Assembly (NCBI GenBank): GCA_944474755.1
Contig: OX104112.1
Coordinates: forward strand, 63,209,640 to 63,273,639
DNA: 64,000 nt
Reading direction: 5' to 3'
Origin: Limnoperna fortunei
Taxonomy: Eukaryota > Mollusca > Bivalvia > Mytilida > Modiolidae
Shown here: positions 10,700 to 22,860 of the stretch, in pieces
Position numbering within the stretch: position 1 is the first letter of the stretch
How the letters are laid out: every line of letters starts with the position of its first letter
Notes under the pieces: model-generated
The model's database searches: none
What the model was told of the DNA's origin: nothing
What the model saw: only the letters and a program-made list of their open reading frames with translations
Made by a program: the position numbers and the translations under genes

Positions 10700-13345
10700 A
10701 TGTCTAAAAATTAACATATTGTATGAGCGACATGAATTTATGTAAGAATAAATACGGCGATTCAAACCAAAAGTCATAAGCAGCCATCTAAACTTCTTAC
10801 GTCAATAAAACATTTGTGAATTATCTGCAAAAACTAAGTTAATCAATAAAGGGACCTTATGCTATAGGAATTTATATCCAATATTCAGGATTTAATAGTT
10901 CTAAATAAATTGGCATTGTTAGTATCAATGTTGGTTGTGCAGTATCAAATATTTCTGTTACAAATTTCATTGTGATGTATTTATTGTAAGCAGATTTTAT
11001 TAGATAAGTCAAACAAGATAACAAGTACATGTTGGAACATGGATGTGGAATATAATTCAACTATGTAAATACGTCTCCATATTGAAGTCCCTCTTTATAC
11101 ATCACGAAAGATAAAGACAAAAACCATATTACAGTTGTGATAGTGGCGTAAGTGCACTTTTGCTAGAATGCGTTGCTAGCTTATATGTTGAATCGTTATG
11201 AATTCAAAATTTGTTGTAGTGTTTTCGACGCTTAGTTCAGACGAACCAAATAACAGAGTTTGTTGCAATCTCCACGCAAAGGATTCTGGTTATCCTACGT
11301 CAACCATAATCACCTCTGCCATACATTGGTTGACATAGTGAGAGATTTCCCACATGGCGAATACGCTTCGCGTACAAACGCAGTAATTGCAATGTAGAAA
11401 TGTATCAAAAGAGTATAAATAAACTATATAAATTATAAAGATCTCATTTATTATTTTACAAAATTCATTCTTTGTTTACAAATGTTACAAATAGACGACG
11501 AATGTAGTCCCGCAGTAAATGGGGAATGACGTGTGGCAGAGGTTATATCTAGGAACCAGTTATGTTCCCTGTGCCGGATAGAGTGTGTTTGTTGGTGTGT
11601 GGTCTACATAGTTTCAATTATGTTGCCATGATATTGTTAACACTGGTTCTCATTTTTTTGTACAAATGAATAAAAAGCGTTTGGTCTACTATATTTTGAA
11701 ACATACACGTAAACAATTATATAGAATATGCCTTATAAAAAGATGTTCATTCTGAGCACTGCACTTAACGCGCAGTCTTGCATGTAGTATCTGACCTTTT
11801 TTCACTGATGAAATTATATACAGATATTTTGTATGCATGAGAATAAACCGATCTTTTGAAGCATGAGAGAGAAGTGCTAGATTTTACACGTGCCGGTAGA
11901 ATGCTCCATTATTAGACGGAAACATGAAAGAAATATGAAGAATACTGAGCGGTTCTAACAGAATCGAAAAAAATATAGACAAATTTCTAGTTTGGTAATT
12001 TCTACGAGTGTGGTATAGGGCGGAATAATTTTTCTGGTGCAAGGCAGTTTTTCGTTTATAAAAGGTTCATTTATGGATGTCACTACGGTTTTGCAGCCTT
12101 TTCCAATCGGTTTCTTTTTATAGTTTTTCAAAAGAGCTATTCGTGTTCCACTAGTTACAATCGTATCGGCCTTACCTGTACGTTTTCTAATGTGTAAAAT
12201 TATACCATCGCATTTACTCAAAATTACATTATTTCTGTTTCTTTAGACAAAACAACCCGTCGAGTCGAAATGATGTATCGTTAAAAAATCACTATTCAAC
12301 ATTACGCGATCATCTAAATTTAAGAATAAGCTACTGTCAACTGAGAAAAACTATGTAGTATAGTCGATACCTGTAACGACTTGTTTAATATTACGAACGA
12401 ATAAAAGGTCTCCAAGAATCGATCCATGTGACACAAGCTTTGATACTATTCTAGTCCTAATAACCACCCTCTAATTTTAGTCTGAAAAATAGTTTTGTTT
12501 CCAATATAATATTCTAATATATTATTCCTATGACAATTCATTGAAAAGGTAAGACTGTGGGACAATCGGGATATTAGGAGAACTAAAGCTCTGAAGGGAT
12601 GGAGGGACCCACTTTTGGTCAAACAATGAGAGAAGAATTCATCCTAACAATTCCCATAAAATATAATAATATTTACAAACAATATAAATAATACGCAATA
12701 ATTGAAATAGAATTAATAATATAATAATTTTCATTAGCTCATCAACCGAACGTAGATTGTCTATTGGTAACGGCTCACTATGGCGCGATAAAAATAGCAA
12801 TGAAAACGAAAGTACAATTTGCGACAGTGACTACACTTAAATACATTTAAATACATACAATTCCTAAACAACTATCACCTGACTGTAACAGTACACTCAA
12901 ACAAATTCTGCTATGAAACAATGTATGGATTTTTGTGAAGTTTTGGTATCCAAAACCAGAAGGGAATATCACAATCGTCGACTTTGATATGGAGACTAAA
13001 GGATGTCTAAATCGATTTGTGATTTTCAAGAAGCTTCTCTTTTGACAGCGTTGAGGTTGTGTAAGTGTACTCTCAATGCCTAATTCATTTTATAAACACT
13101 CTATGTAAGGTTTTTTGCAGATACAAAATAATGTTGTTAGGGAGCTTATCCGGTGGCAGTTCAAAATATTTGTCATAAATGTAGGAAAAAGTTTTAACAG
13201 CTTCAAGACTTCTGAGGATTGAAGATGCTTTGGTACTCATAGACCTTTAAAACGACTTATTCTCATTTGATTCAATGACCTCAATGCCATTACCTACTCG
13301 GACAAGGTATTAACACCAATTCTCCATAAGGATCAAAGGATTTCC
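10700..13345. other. Noncoding DNA, one unexplained open stretch
   Basis: An 88-codon open stretch on the minus strand (12221-11955; KNYKKKPIGKGCKTVVTS, PCTRKIIPPYTTLVEI) matches nothing I know and lacks a convincing start. Otherwise there is AT-rich DNA with a short 'cgaatacgcttcgcgtac' hairpin near 11360. Confidence 0.4.
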
Positions 13346-13350
13346 ATATA

Positions 13351-14024
13351 GGGTGAGACATGACATGTCTAACATTTAGCTGATTTTCATTTTATAAGTT
13401 GAAATTGACCATTGGACCACAAAATAATTATTGTTTGTTATGATTTGACTTCGGTTGCCATAGTAACGGTGGCGGCCATTTTGGGCCGATTAAAATACAG
13501 TGAAAAGGGCAATATTCAAATCCCAATTTTTCAGGGGAAAATCGATTCATATTCCATAGAATTTCTTTATTTGCTTATTTCAATATATCATTGACAATAT
13601 TCAAAACAGTTACAACACTTAAAGTATATGTGTGATCAGACTGAGACTATTGAACATGTAAAGAAAAAAAAATGGTAATTTTTTAGTAGAAAAATTCCAG
13701 AAAAAATGCATGATTTCTTGACATATTGGATAGCCTCGTTCTGACTACACATTTATGTTTAGTCTTGAAACTGTTTTGAATATTGTCAATGAGGTATTGA
13801 ATTAAGCAAATAAAACATTATATTGAATATGCATTGATTTTTGAATAACAAATTGGGAATTGAATATAGGCTATTTCGCAGTATGAGAAATGATAAAAAA
13901 TGACCGCCTCAGTTACCATGGCAACCGTGGTCAATCATAACAAACAGTCATCATTTTTATGATCCAATGGTCAATTGCAACTTATGAAATTAAAATCAGC
14001 AAAATCTGAGACATGTCATGTCCC
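13351..14024. repeat. Long inverted-repeat (foldback) element with X-box-like 14-mers in both arms
   Basis: The left arm (13351 to about 13670) and right arm (about 13700-14024) are diverged reverse complements over roughly 320 bases, with almost no spacer. Anchors: 'gacatgacatgtct', 'aattgaccattgga', 'tgtttgttatgattga', 'ggttgccat-gtaac', 'attgacaatattcaaaacagtt' and 'aattttttagtagaaaaatt'. Both arms hold a palindromic 14-mer, GTTGCCATAGTAAC (13454-13467) and GTTACCATGGCAAC (13912-13925), that fits the RFX X-box half-site layout. No coding capacity. Probably a non-autonomous DNA element. Confidence 0.75.
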
Positions 14025-14029
14025 AGTTA

Positions 14030-15495
14030 TTTTTATGCTTAGGGATAATTGGTCTTAACTTGCTGGTATTCTGGCTTTGCCCACTTTCGGCAATAGTCAT
14101 CTATTGAATCCATCAATATTTTAAAGTTGTAATTGCAATTGGTGGATTTAGGTTCATGATAGATTGGTCTTTTGGACAACAACTTTCGGAGTCTTTTATT
14201 TTCATCGATGTTAATATATCTCGTAATCTGAAGGACTATAAATAGATGGGGTATTGTGGCAAGGGAATCTGGGGTGCAATTGGAGGAATATAGGAATATG
14301 ATATAATCACAACGGATTGGTTTTTGGAGGATGGTGGGATTTTTGAAGTTATAGATTTGTGATGCAAGATATTACAAAGATTGATAGCATCTATGCATTT
14401 TTAGAAAGGAACGAGATTATTGTTCATCATTGTGTGTGTTAATCGGTTTGAACAATCTGTGATTTCCAGTCTCTTAAATAATAGCTATCAATCTATGCAG
14501 AGTGGATGCAAGGTCTGTTACAGATGACTAGAGATATACTTTACAAAGAGAATGTAGTGTTTGAGTGGAATAGAATACAATTTAGTTCAATATGATGAGG
14601 TCCTATTGGTTTTTGAACAAACAGTCCTAGTGCATTTATTGATACATTTTGCAACAGAGGTAATGTATCGTGATGTTACGATGACCATGACTCCGTTGTC
14701 GCCTGTGACTATGATTTTAAAAGCCCCATCACATTCACATTGCTGCAAGCAGCAGTGTAAAGGTTACCTATACTATCGATTTTGTCATATTGCAACCATA
14801 TAGTATTGAAATGCCTAATTGTCCGATCCAGTAATCTTCTTTTTCTATAAGTACTGGTGTACTTGATTATGGTTTGTTAGAATAATGGTAAATTTTCTCA
14901 AGGATGGAGACCTTCATGGACAGAATAGAGTGGTCTCACTAATTAAAATGTTAATATACCACAGGAAATTCGTCGGTATTAACTCTTGAACGGTGTCCAC
15001 ATATATGTTTGTTTGCTCGACCTGTTGTTTCCGCATAAGCTGCTTTATAACGCGTAACAATATTTTCTGATTTACAATTCAGATCATCAAAACTTTTAGT
15101 GTAAAATGTGTTGTTAGCCAATTACTTGTAAATTTAATATCTGTTATCAAAATATTATAGGTTTTACAATTCTTAGATTTACAGTTAGAGTTGGTGTAAT
15201 GTTGTTCATCGTCATTATCGGTTATGTTCACACAGCAATTCTTTAAACTTTTGTCGGTTTTATTTAGTATGCGTCACCCTCTATTGTTATAAAGATATAT
15301 CACATTGCACGTGGTGTCATGCATTGAATATCATTCACTGAATGACATTTTCTATTGTTCATACTTCATACTTCATACCTCGCCCATGAACGGAAAAAAG
15401 TACTATACTTAAAAATGTTATTCCATGCATTTAAAGCTTAGAAATGAACATTAAACAATACGAAAGAAATGGATCAAACGATAGAAACAAGAAAC
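14030..15495. other. Noncoding DNA
   Basis: No gene or repeat family recognised. Short direct repeat 'catacttcatac' near 15360. Confidence 0.5.
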
Positions 15496-15499
15496 CTTA

Positions 15500-15730
15500 A
15501 CATCGATGTATCTCCTACAAATTATTATGGCGTATTTTGAATGATGTCTATTCCCAGTGACCTTGTTGTAAAATCAACAAGGTTACATTCTAATGCAATT
15601 CTTCATGTAACGTCAATTCTGATTGGACAAAGTTAAAAAGTTTATGGCATCAATTCCAGGATTGATGCCGTCAAAAGTTAACGCAAGCGCAGACGTTATT
15701 CCCAGTAAATAAAAAAATCACATTTTAATC
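15500..15730. repeat. Short palindromic repeats beside a hairpin element
   Basis: Contains 'ccttgttgtaaaatcaacaagg' (15560-15581) and 'ggcatcaattccaggattgatgcc' (15646-15669), plus a direct repeat of 'attcccagt' at 15549 and about 15698. It adjoins the inverted repeat at 15780, which also uses the word 'ggcatcaatt', so the two are probably parts of one element. Confidence 0.45.
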
Positions 15731-15779
15731 ATTTTATTTAGGTTTTATGGCGTAGTATTAGAATGGAGAAAACAGTAAT

Positions 15780-15916
15780 GTATTTGAAGCTTTGGCGGCA
15801 TCAATTGGTGATTGGATGGTCGGGAATATCGGTTTACAGGCTTCGCTAACGCGTCGCCAGTAAACTCAATTTCTGACCATCGAATCACCAATTGATGGCG
15901 GTAAATCTTCAAACAC
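15780..15916. repeat. Inverted repeat hairpin, about 57-bp arms
   Basis: The left arm 'gtatttgaagctttggcggcatcaattggtgattggatggtc...gtttac' (15780-15837) pairs with the right arm 'taaactcaatttctgaccatcgaatcaccaattgatggcg...cttcaaacacaatac' (15861-15916), leaving a loop of about 20 bases rich in CG. Several mismatches. MITE-like. Confidence 0.7.
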
Positions 15917-16089
15917 AATACAGTTATCTCCTAAATACAGAAATTGTAAGTAAGACGGAACCATATCAATGAAATATAGGGTAAATACATCGCCGCGTTG
16001 ACAATTGTTTACACTAAAAATGGTCAGTAAAGCATAAAAAATGCTAATGAGGATGCTTTCAGAGACTTACAAAGTAACTTATTTGAGCG

Positions 16090-17390
16090 CAGAATATTGT
16101 CAAATCCTGCGTTACACTATCGTTTATATAACCCAGATTTGTTTCAAGAATTTAAACTCGTACTATGAAATGCTGCCATGCCAAGAATGGACCATAATCG
16201 GGCGTCTTCAGGTTGATAAGTTATCTATTAGGTCGCTCGTGAAATCAGTGTCAGCAAGACTGGATCATCGCAATATTGTGTAAGAAGTGACAGGCCACGA
16301 ATAACCACATCGGCTTAAGATTGCTACATCAGGGTTTTCCACCTGCGAAATAAAACTGCTACGGGGATAACAACTGCTTGTAATATCCCGGTTTGGAAGA
16401 AGAATATCATCTCAAACAGTCATCAATAGTCTTTGACGACATAAAATTAGTCCCCGAAGAACTTATTGTGGCCCAATTGTAACCATATACGGGAACGGGT
16501 TTTTTTGGAACTGGCGCCGAATATTGTTCACTAATTAGTTAAGGGCTATATTATAGAGACCTTGGTGAAAGAACCAGTGTGTATCGACGTAAAAATGGGC
16601 GGTTTAGAAGAGCATGCGTAGAGATAGTGACCATTACGCTGAAGGACATGACAATATTTTATGATTCATGGAGAAATTCGGTAAACAGCAATGGAATTTC
16701 GACAGGTGAACGTTATAGAGACACCAAATGTGCTGTCTGCAATCATCCGACACAGGGAGTTGTTTCAGTATGATAAAGTTATTAAGCTCGGACAAATGCA
16801 GCACATGTAGCAAGGGATTTTCTAGCTAATAACAATGTCAATATGTTTCCATGACCCTAAAAGTCCCCAGATTCAAATCCAATTGACCATCTTTAGGACG
16901 AACTTGACAAACATGTGCGCAGGCGCCAACTTGAACCGCAAACACAAGTTCAACTAACCAATGTGTTACAAGTGTATAGAATAATTCCATAAACAACAAT
17001 ACCAACATTAATCGAGTCCTTGCCGGCGATCCAGGACAGCGGAGGTACACGTGGCGGTTACACGTGGTTATACACAAATAAATTTAGAAAAACATAAGCA
17101 AATTACAATCAAAACACGTGATAGGTATAGCACAAACTGATACTGGAACATATCCAGTTCTTCAATTTGCTCGAGACTGGTGATAATGTTTGTTACTATT
17201 ATACTGTTGATCATAGGCGAGTCAACACGTGTTTCTCAAATTAGGCGACATTTTATGGAAGGTGTGCTCGAATTCATCAATAATTAAGAATTCTTGTCGA
17301 CAGTCAGGGGTTTTAGACGCCTTCCACCACAATCTTCCTAATTAAAGCTTGTCACCATGAAAAATCTGAGTAAAACCTTAAACAAACAAT
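16090..17390 (+). mobile_element. Decayed Tc1-like transposon, copy 1
   Basis: Plus strand. Pieces of a Tc1-type transposase appear in order: an N-terminal helix-turn-helix region (MLPCQEWTIIGRLQVDKLSI, 16170 on), a stretch matching the RPRITT linker (about 16285-16320), VYRRKNGRFRRACVE (about 16577), GISTGERYRDTK, and SPDSNPIDHL then DELDKHVRRRQLEPQTQVQL (about 16868-16960), ending in GGYTW-like residues near 17060. Stops and frameshifts abound. The C-terminal SPD-NPI-HLWDE block identifies the family. The 3' flank to 17390 is shared with copy 2, so it probably belongs to the element. Terminal inverted repeats could not be identified. Confidence 0.7.
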
Positions 17391-17394
17391 TAAG

Positions 17395-18025
17395 TTGCCC
17401 TCAAATGTAATGATGGCTTTATAGGATATTAATTAACCTTCTGTGCGTTTATAGTAATCTGTATACATGAGTCATTAATACGTTATGTGTACAATCAAAT
17501 TCAGTTCATTATTAACTGTAATAACTTATTAACTTTTGATCGAAACGCCTCCTTCCACAAATATTAAAACTTACCGGATAACAGAAATGTTTTAAAACTG
17601 CATTTATGTTCGAATCAAAACAATTAACGAAATAAATAGTATAATCACACTTTATTTATTCCATACAGAATTGAAATATCAAATAAATAAAAACCAAATT
17701 TATTTACAATGTCCTATGATGTAGTTTTCTGGTTTTAACATTGAAAATCAAAAACATGTTCATCAATTTATTGCGCTTCCTAAATTTATATTCTAAAACT
17801 AGCCATATTGTAACTTTGAGTAGGTAGACTCAATTGAAAAAACTCAAACTTTCTTTTTCGCTGATTTTTTAAAACTCGTTTCCACGCCTTTTTTAGCGTT
17901 AAATAGTACATTTTAAAAAAGAAATTCCAAAAAATTCACAAATGTGTCCTGGCAAGTAAAATTACTTTTTTAAAGATATGCGAAGTGGAAAAATGGTTAA
18001 CCTGATAAAATGTTACTCTCGTTAT
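17395..18025. other. AT-rich noncoding DNA
   Basis: Nothing recognised between the Tc1-like copy 1 flank and the right segmental duplicate. Confidence 0.5.
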
Positions 18026-18292
18026 AAACTGAATACACTGAATAATAAGCTGAAACAATATTTTATTGATCATATTTACATACACAAAAGATAACAACAC
18101 CGGGCATACACACTAAAACTAAAAACTATCTTTAAAAAACTGATTAGCTCACATTACAATGCAGTACACAAAAATACCATGCAGTCGTCATGATGTTTTA
18201 TATACTAAAAGCAGAAATATTTTGTTTACACTATATTTGCATTGGTAGAGTTTCTTTTGCAATTTTGCAATGTTAAACAACATATTTGTCGT

Positions 18293-18333
18293 TTATTTAT
18301 TTATTTATTTATTTATTTACTTATTTATTTATT
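18293..18333. repeat. (TTTA)n microsatellite
   Basis: About ten TTTA units with one interruption (ttac). On the minus strand it supplies several AATAAA words downstream of the TSP1-B30.2 gene. Confidence 0.9.
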
Positions 18334-18495
18334 ATTCGAAAGACATGTTGATTGTTTCTTTTTTTCTTCGTTACAGTGATTGTCTTATTCTATTATACAT
18401 ATTACAAATAATATCAGATTGACTGTTATTAACTTTTTTAGCCACACGCACATTTACGAACTCAATCAATTACAGTTACACTTAAAGTAATCGCA

Positions 18496-18501
18496 TTTAT
18501 T
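18496..18501 (-). promoter_or_regulatory. Candidate polyadenylation signal of the TSP1-B30.2 gene
   Basis: TTTATT on the plus strand reads AATAAA on the coding strand, 145 bases beyond the TAG stop. Further AATAAA copies are supplied by the (TTTA)n microsatellite at 18293-18333. Which one is used cannot be told from sequence. Confidence 0.4.
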
Positions 18502-18645
18502 TCAGTCAAAACTTTCAAAAGCTAACAGGAATTTTGTGACAATTTGTATATGCACTTTTGATTTAGTGAAAATCAGACGAAAGTGTGCCAATTTAACAGA
18601 CATGAAATTTCATTTACTGTCAATCAAAAGCAAATATAGTCAAAA

Positions 18646-20578
18646 CTAAATCATTAGTGTCATGTTTCCAACAGACATAATTTGCAAATCAACTTCTACT
18701 CTATCAGAATTGAATACACCGAATACTGGACACAAGGACACGTTTGACAACACATCATAGAAAGTAAACAGAACTGTATCGTTGTAAAATAAGGAAAATT
18801 TGTTTCTTTCTCTGTCAATCAATATTCCAAAAGTTCCATTCGCGGTTGTTCCAGTTGTGTTGTTACTAAACGATTTAATAACATCAACGTCTATACCAAG
18901 AGGCTCATGACGAGCTTTTAAACAAACTTTCTTGTAAATCTTACAATTGTATAATTGGAAGGCCCAGCCACTAACATTACTGTTTCCTGCATCAAAGTAA
19001 TTATCAATTTTATTGCGTTCTACAATTCCAAGTTCGAAAATAAGATTTTTATCAACCAAATAGGAAATCACGTAATATTTGAATGATATTTCGAAATAAA
19101 TACTTGTCATATTTTCAACACAAGTGTTCACCATCGCCCCTTGGTACTTTTGAAATCCAAGTTTGGATCCTGGATTACTTGGTATGCGATCTGTAAATCT
19201 GTTGCTGAGTATTGTGTGATCAACAGACAAGTAACGATCTGACCGTAGAGTAGTCGGATCAAATCTAATGTTTATTGTACGGTCTGAAACGTATAAAATA
19301 CATAAAAAGTAATTAAATATTTTTTCAAAAATTATATACTGATTAACAGATATGATTGTTTATAAATAGAATTGCTAAAGTTATATATAATCAATAGTAG
19401 CTATTATAACATTATTTTAACTTAGAAAGTCGTAGATGTAAATTATTAATGAAGGTAATAACCAATATCCTAGAAACCGGAAAACGTTAGAACCAACGAT
19501 CAAAAATGTAGCAACTACAGTATTGATCTTGACCTGACAGGCATTTCGAATAAATAGTGAGTTGGTTTATCGATAAAAATGGATTGATATCGTAAGATTG
19601 GTTTTTCACCCCAAGCACATTGAAAATGAGGAATTCTTACATATTTATTACCTTCACAAATTCTCGTTTCGAATCTTTCCTTCTGTTGACAGTTTTGAGC
19701 ATGTCCAGTATGTCCAGAATAGATTTGTACTCTTCTATCCATTACTGAAGTAAGTAAGTTATTACATCCTTTCCAATTTGACCATTCTGTCCAGAAACAT
19801 GAAGATCCTTCGTCTGCAAATATATATTTTCATCAGTATGTTTACATTATAGGTCCAAAAATATTATTGGAAACACAACAAAAAACTAAAATGAGCATAA
19901 CAATTAAAAACCACTGATTATATGTTTTTGGTCAAATAAACTTAACTTGTGTTTTTTATTTAGGCAAACATACAATTGTTCATAGTCTCTTACTTTTGAC
20001 CAAAATCTGCGTAGTATTAGATAAGAAAATATTTTTATAAACTGCAAAAGTACCAATATCCATAGAAACCTTTTTGTTTGGCGTCATGTAATATGGTTAA
20101 CAGACATGAGTTTGACAATATAAGTATTTTGTCAGTTCTATAGATGTATTGGTTTTAGACTATTAACATTGCATTTTTATTTGGGTACATGTAAAAGGTA
20201 ATATACATCATTTAAGGCATTTTTTTATTGTTTGAATATGCAACCAGTGTATTGAGCAAAATATAAATATACATGCGTCAGAATTTGAAATTTGATCAAA
20301 TCAAAAAATTACATGTCTTATATGTACTTACATGACAACACTATTCCACTATATTTGACTAATACGAATGCTATAATTCCTGAAACTATACTACCAATTA
20401 AAAGTCCTATGCAGAAGAAACAACATCGGTTTGCTGCAGCTTTCTTTTCAATATAATTTTCCTTTTGCGAGAGTGGTGGCTGATTACTTCTATCCATAGG
20501 TTTATTATCACCTTCATAATCATGTTCTCCTAGTACATTTAGTATCTGGTGGTATTGCTGTTCTTCCATTGTGTCCAT
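18646..20578 (-). CDS. Type II membrane protein with TSP1 and PRY/SPRY (B30.2)-like domains, three exons
   Basis: Exons: 20578-20332 (ATG at 20578 in context CACAATGG), 19813-19652 and 19283-18646 (stop TAG). Splice sites are CAT|GTAAGT, TTTGCAG|AC, GAAG|GTAATA and GTTTCAG|AC. Both introns are phase 1 and the 162-bp middle exon is phase 1-1, as usual for a shuffled extracellular module. The joined protein is 348 residues. Residues 1-53 are polar and end in a basic patch. A hydrophobic helix spans about 54-74. TSP1 spans 84-136, with WTEWSNW and Cys 88, 99, 124 and 135. From 138 to the end is a B30.2-like domain with a PRY start (IRFDPTT), a middle block ending LIFELG, and a late GILIDRERNKFSLFYN block. 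Eight N-X-S/T sequons in the last domain and the positive-inside rule suggest it faces outside. Function unknown; a recognition or adhesion role is only inferred. Diverged broken copies surround it; this is the only one with all exons open. Confidence 0.8.
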
Positions 20579-22654
20579 TGTGAGGTACGGTAATGCGTGT
20601 GTTGTACTCTTGCACTTTAAACAAAAATATGGTTTAGAAATGGCACTTAATCAAACTTTTTAGAATAAGAACAATATAATACTAGCTCCTTTCTTTTATT
20701 AAGTTTGTTTTGCAAAACGGAAAGTATTATGATGCCATTTTCTTAAGGTTACACCAAACGGATTTCTTTTTTTGATCTTGTGCTCACGATAAACAATTAT
20801 TCAATAGCTATTGTTTTCATTTTAGTGACCGTTTTTAATGTTTATAATTTTACCCATGTTTCCCAAAACAAAACGTCATCAAAGATAACAAACATGGAGA
20901 TATTGTAATGCATTTTTGAAAACATTGCGTGGGTAGGTTTTTTGGATGTTAGATTTTGTTTTTTTTCTTTTGAAGATAATAAGTATTCCAGTCAACATGT
21001 TGATGTAAAAGCATTACTTTGCAATGTCCAATAATTTTCTTTAGTCTATGTTGAGCTATGCGATACCTTACATACATAACTAAACAGGTACAACTATTGC
21101 CAGTAATGATCTGCTTTCTTCATAATAAATTTACTCTAATTATCGCTATTTTGAAGTATTTTCCTTTGATCTTTATGTGCGGTATTATCCCAACTAATTC
21201 TACTAGCGTTTGATGGGCACAACTCACCTCGCTTTCAAGATGTTGTCAGTAAACACTAACTTTATATTGTTACAAAACACAGATAAAAAGATTATTTACG
21301 CTTATGAAACTTGATGCATTTTATCATCTCAGGGATGTCGTCCTTCGATGTGGTAGGGGCCAGAAAATGCATGTCGGTTCACAAAATGTAAATAATCTCT
21401 AAATAACAGTATAGTTTCAAGGTTAGATATAAATATCTTGATATAATGATGTACAGTATATGTTGAAGTGTAAGTATTCCTAAAGGTAATAAAAAAATAA
21501 CTTCGCAAAAATATATGTTGCATTTTTATTTCAAAAAAGATTCATGATTGTCATAAAAATAGTGCGTTCATGGAGTTCTAACATCTTGTGATAAGTACTT
21601 AAAACAGCTGGTTGGTATCAACATAATATGCGACGTGACACGCTAGATTATATTGTTATTTTTTTTGTAATTGAAATGGTTCCGGTATGTAAACTAAGAA
21701 ATAACCAAATTTAATTAAATGTTTTAGTCTAAAACCAATTTTTAAAAAAAAACATGGACAAATACTAAACACAAAATAAATCCCAACGACACGAACAGGA
21801 AAATGAGATTTAATCCTGAGTTTGCAGCTTCTGCGTTAACCAAATATCTCGATCAATGAGCATGTGGTTTTTCCCCTCAAGCTCGTGTGTAATGTATCAT
21901 TTGAGAAACGTTAACTTCAAACGCCGAAGCAGAGGGAATACGCGTTCAATAATTGAAAGACTACATATTATGTTCTTCCCTTTACTTGGTAATATAGTTC
22001 AAATACCTCGATTAGTAATGATCAAGACCTTTAATGCACTTTCTAAAGTTTTGCAGTTATATATTTAGTAAACCTCAAACTACCGTATTAGTACACTTCT
22101 TATATTCTTTCTTTTTTAATTATTTGGCAGGCGTTTGTCCAGAATAAAATGATTATTTACATGTATTTACTTGGGTTTCTAAGGAAAAACAAATAAGCAG
22201 ACAGCTTTGATTGTTCATTTGACGATTAAAATAGCCGAAAATTATAGAGATTTTACGTGTTCCTTAAAAGTGTTTCTATTTTAGTTATGTTATTTATATA
22301 TGCATATTTTGACAACTTATGTATATTGCTAATTAATCTGCTTTTAACTGTACGCATATATAAAATCAATGTTAAGAATACAATTGTGGCAATAAAATTT
22401 ATTAACTTTCCCGTTTTAATCAACCATCCGTTAAATTGTCTTTAACTTTGAACAATACCAACACCAAACTTCCTCGTATTAAATTGTGACAAAATGACGT
22501 GGACGCTTTTCACAGAAAGCAAACTATCAAGGCACTTATAAAGATAAACTAGACTGATATTTTTAGATCTTGAAAGATTTGAAATTGTGGAAATGTGATT
22601 TTAGAGAAAAATAAAACTCTTTACTGCCTTCACAACTGTTAAACCATAGCTTCA

Positions 22655-22860
22655 AGGTAAACAGGATGATAAGCAATGACTTTTCTTATAAAATAACAAA
22701 ACGCACGAAGCACGAAACAATATACGATACGATGTACGATAAAAACGGTGACTAGACGTTATGATTAAGCGTTTATCGTTTGGATAGATCGTTTCGTCAG
22801 TCGTATGGTATATCATATCAGGCAACGTTTCGTTCATCGCATGGTACATTCGTATTTTTT
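22655..22860. repeat. CG-containing cryptic simple sequence
   Basis: 'gcacgaagcacgaaacaatatacgatacgatgtacgat' faces 'atcgtttggatagatcgtttcgtcagtcgtatggtatatcat', forming an imperfect inverted pattern of CGATAC and CGTTTCG words. No gene seen. Confidence 0.35.

Larger units (their letters stand above)
18030..22640. repeat. Segmental duplication, right copy (holds the intact gene)
   Basis: This stretch aligns in the same orientation with 2565-6530. Matching anchors run in order: 18040 with 2590, the TTTA microsatellites, the end of exon 3 (18660-18950 with 3200-3470), exon 1 (20330-20480 with 4000-4160), 20970-21070 with 4945-5030, 21560-21650 with 5300-5380, 21815-21990 with 5805-5975, and 22480-22620 with 6385-6530. 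Divergence is considerable, with many indels, so the duplication is old. The right copy is longer because it keeps the TSP1 exon and its flanks. Confidence 0.75.
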
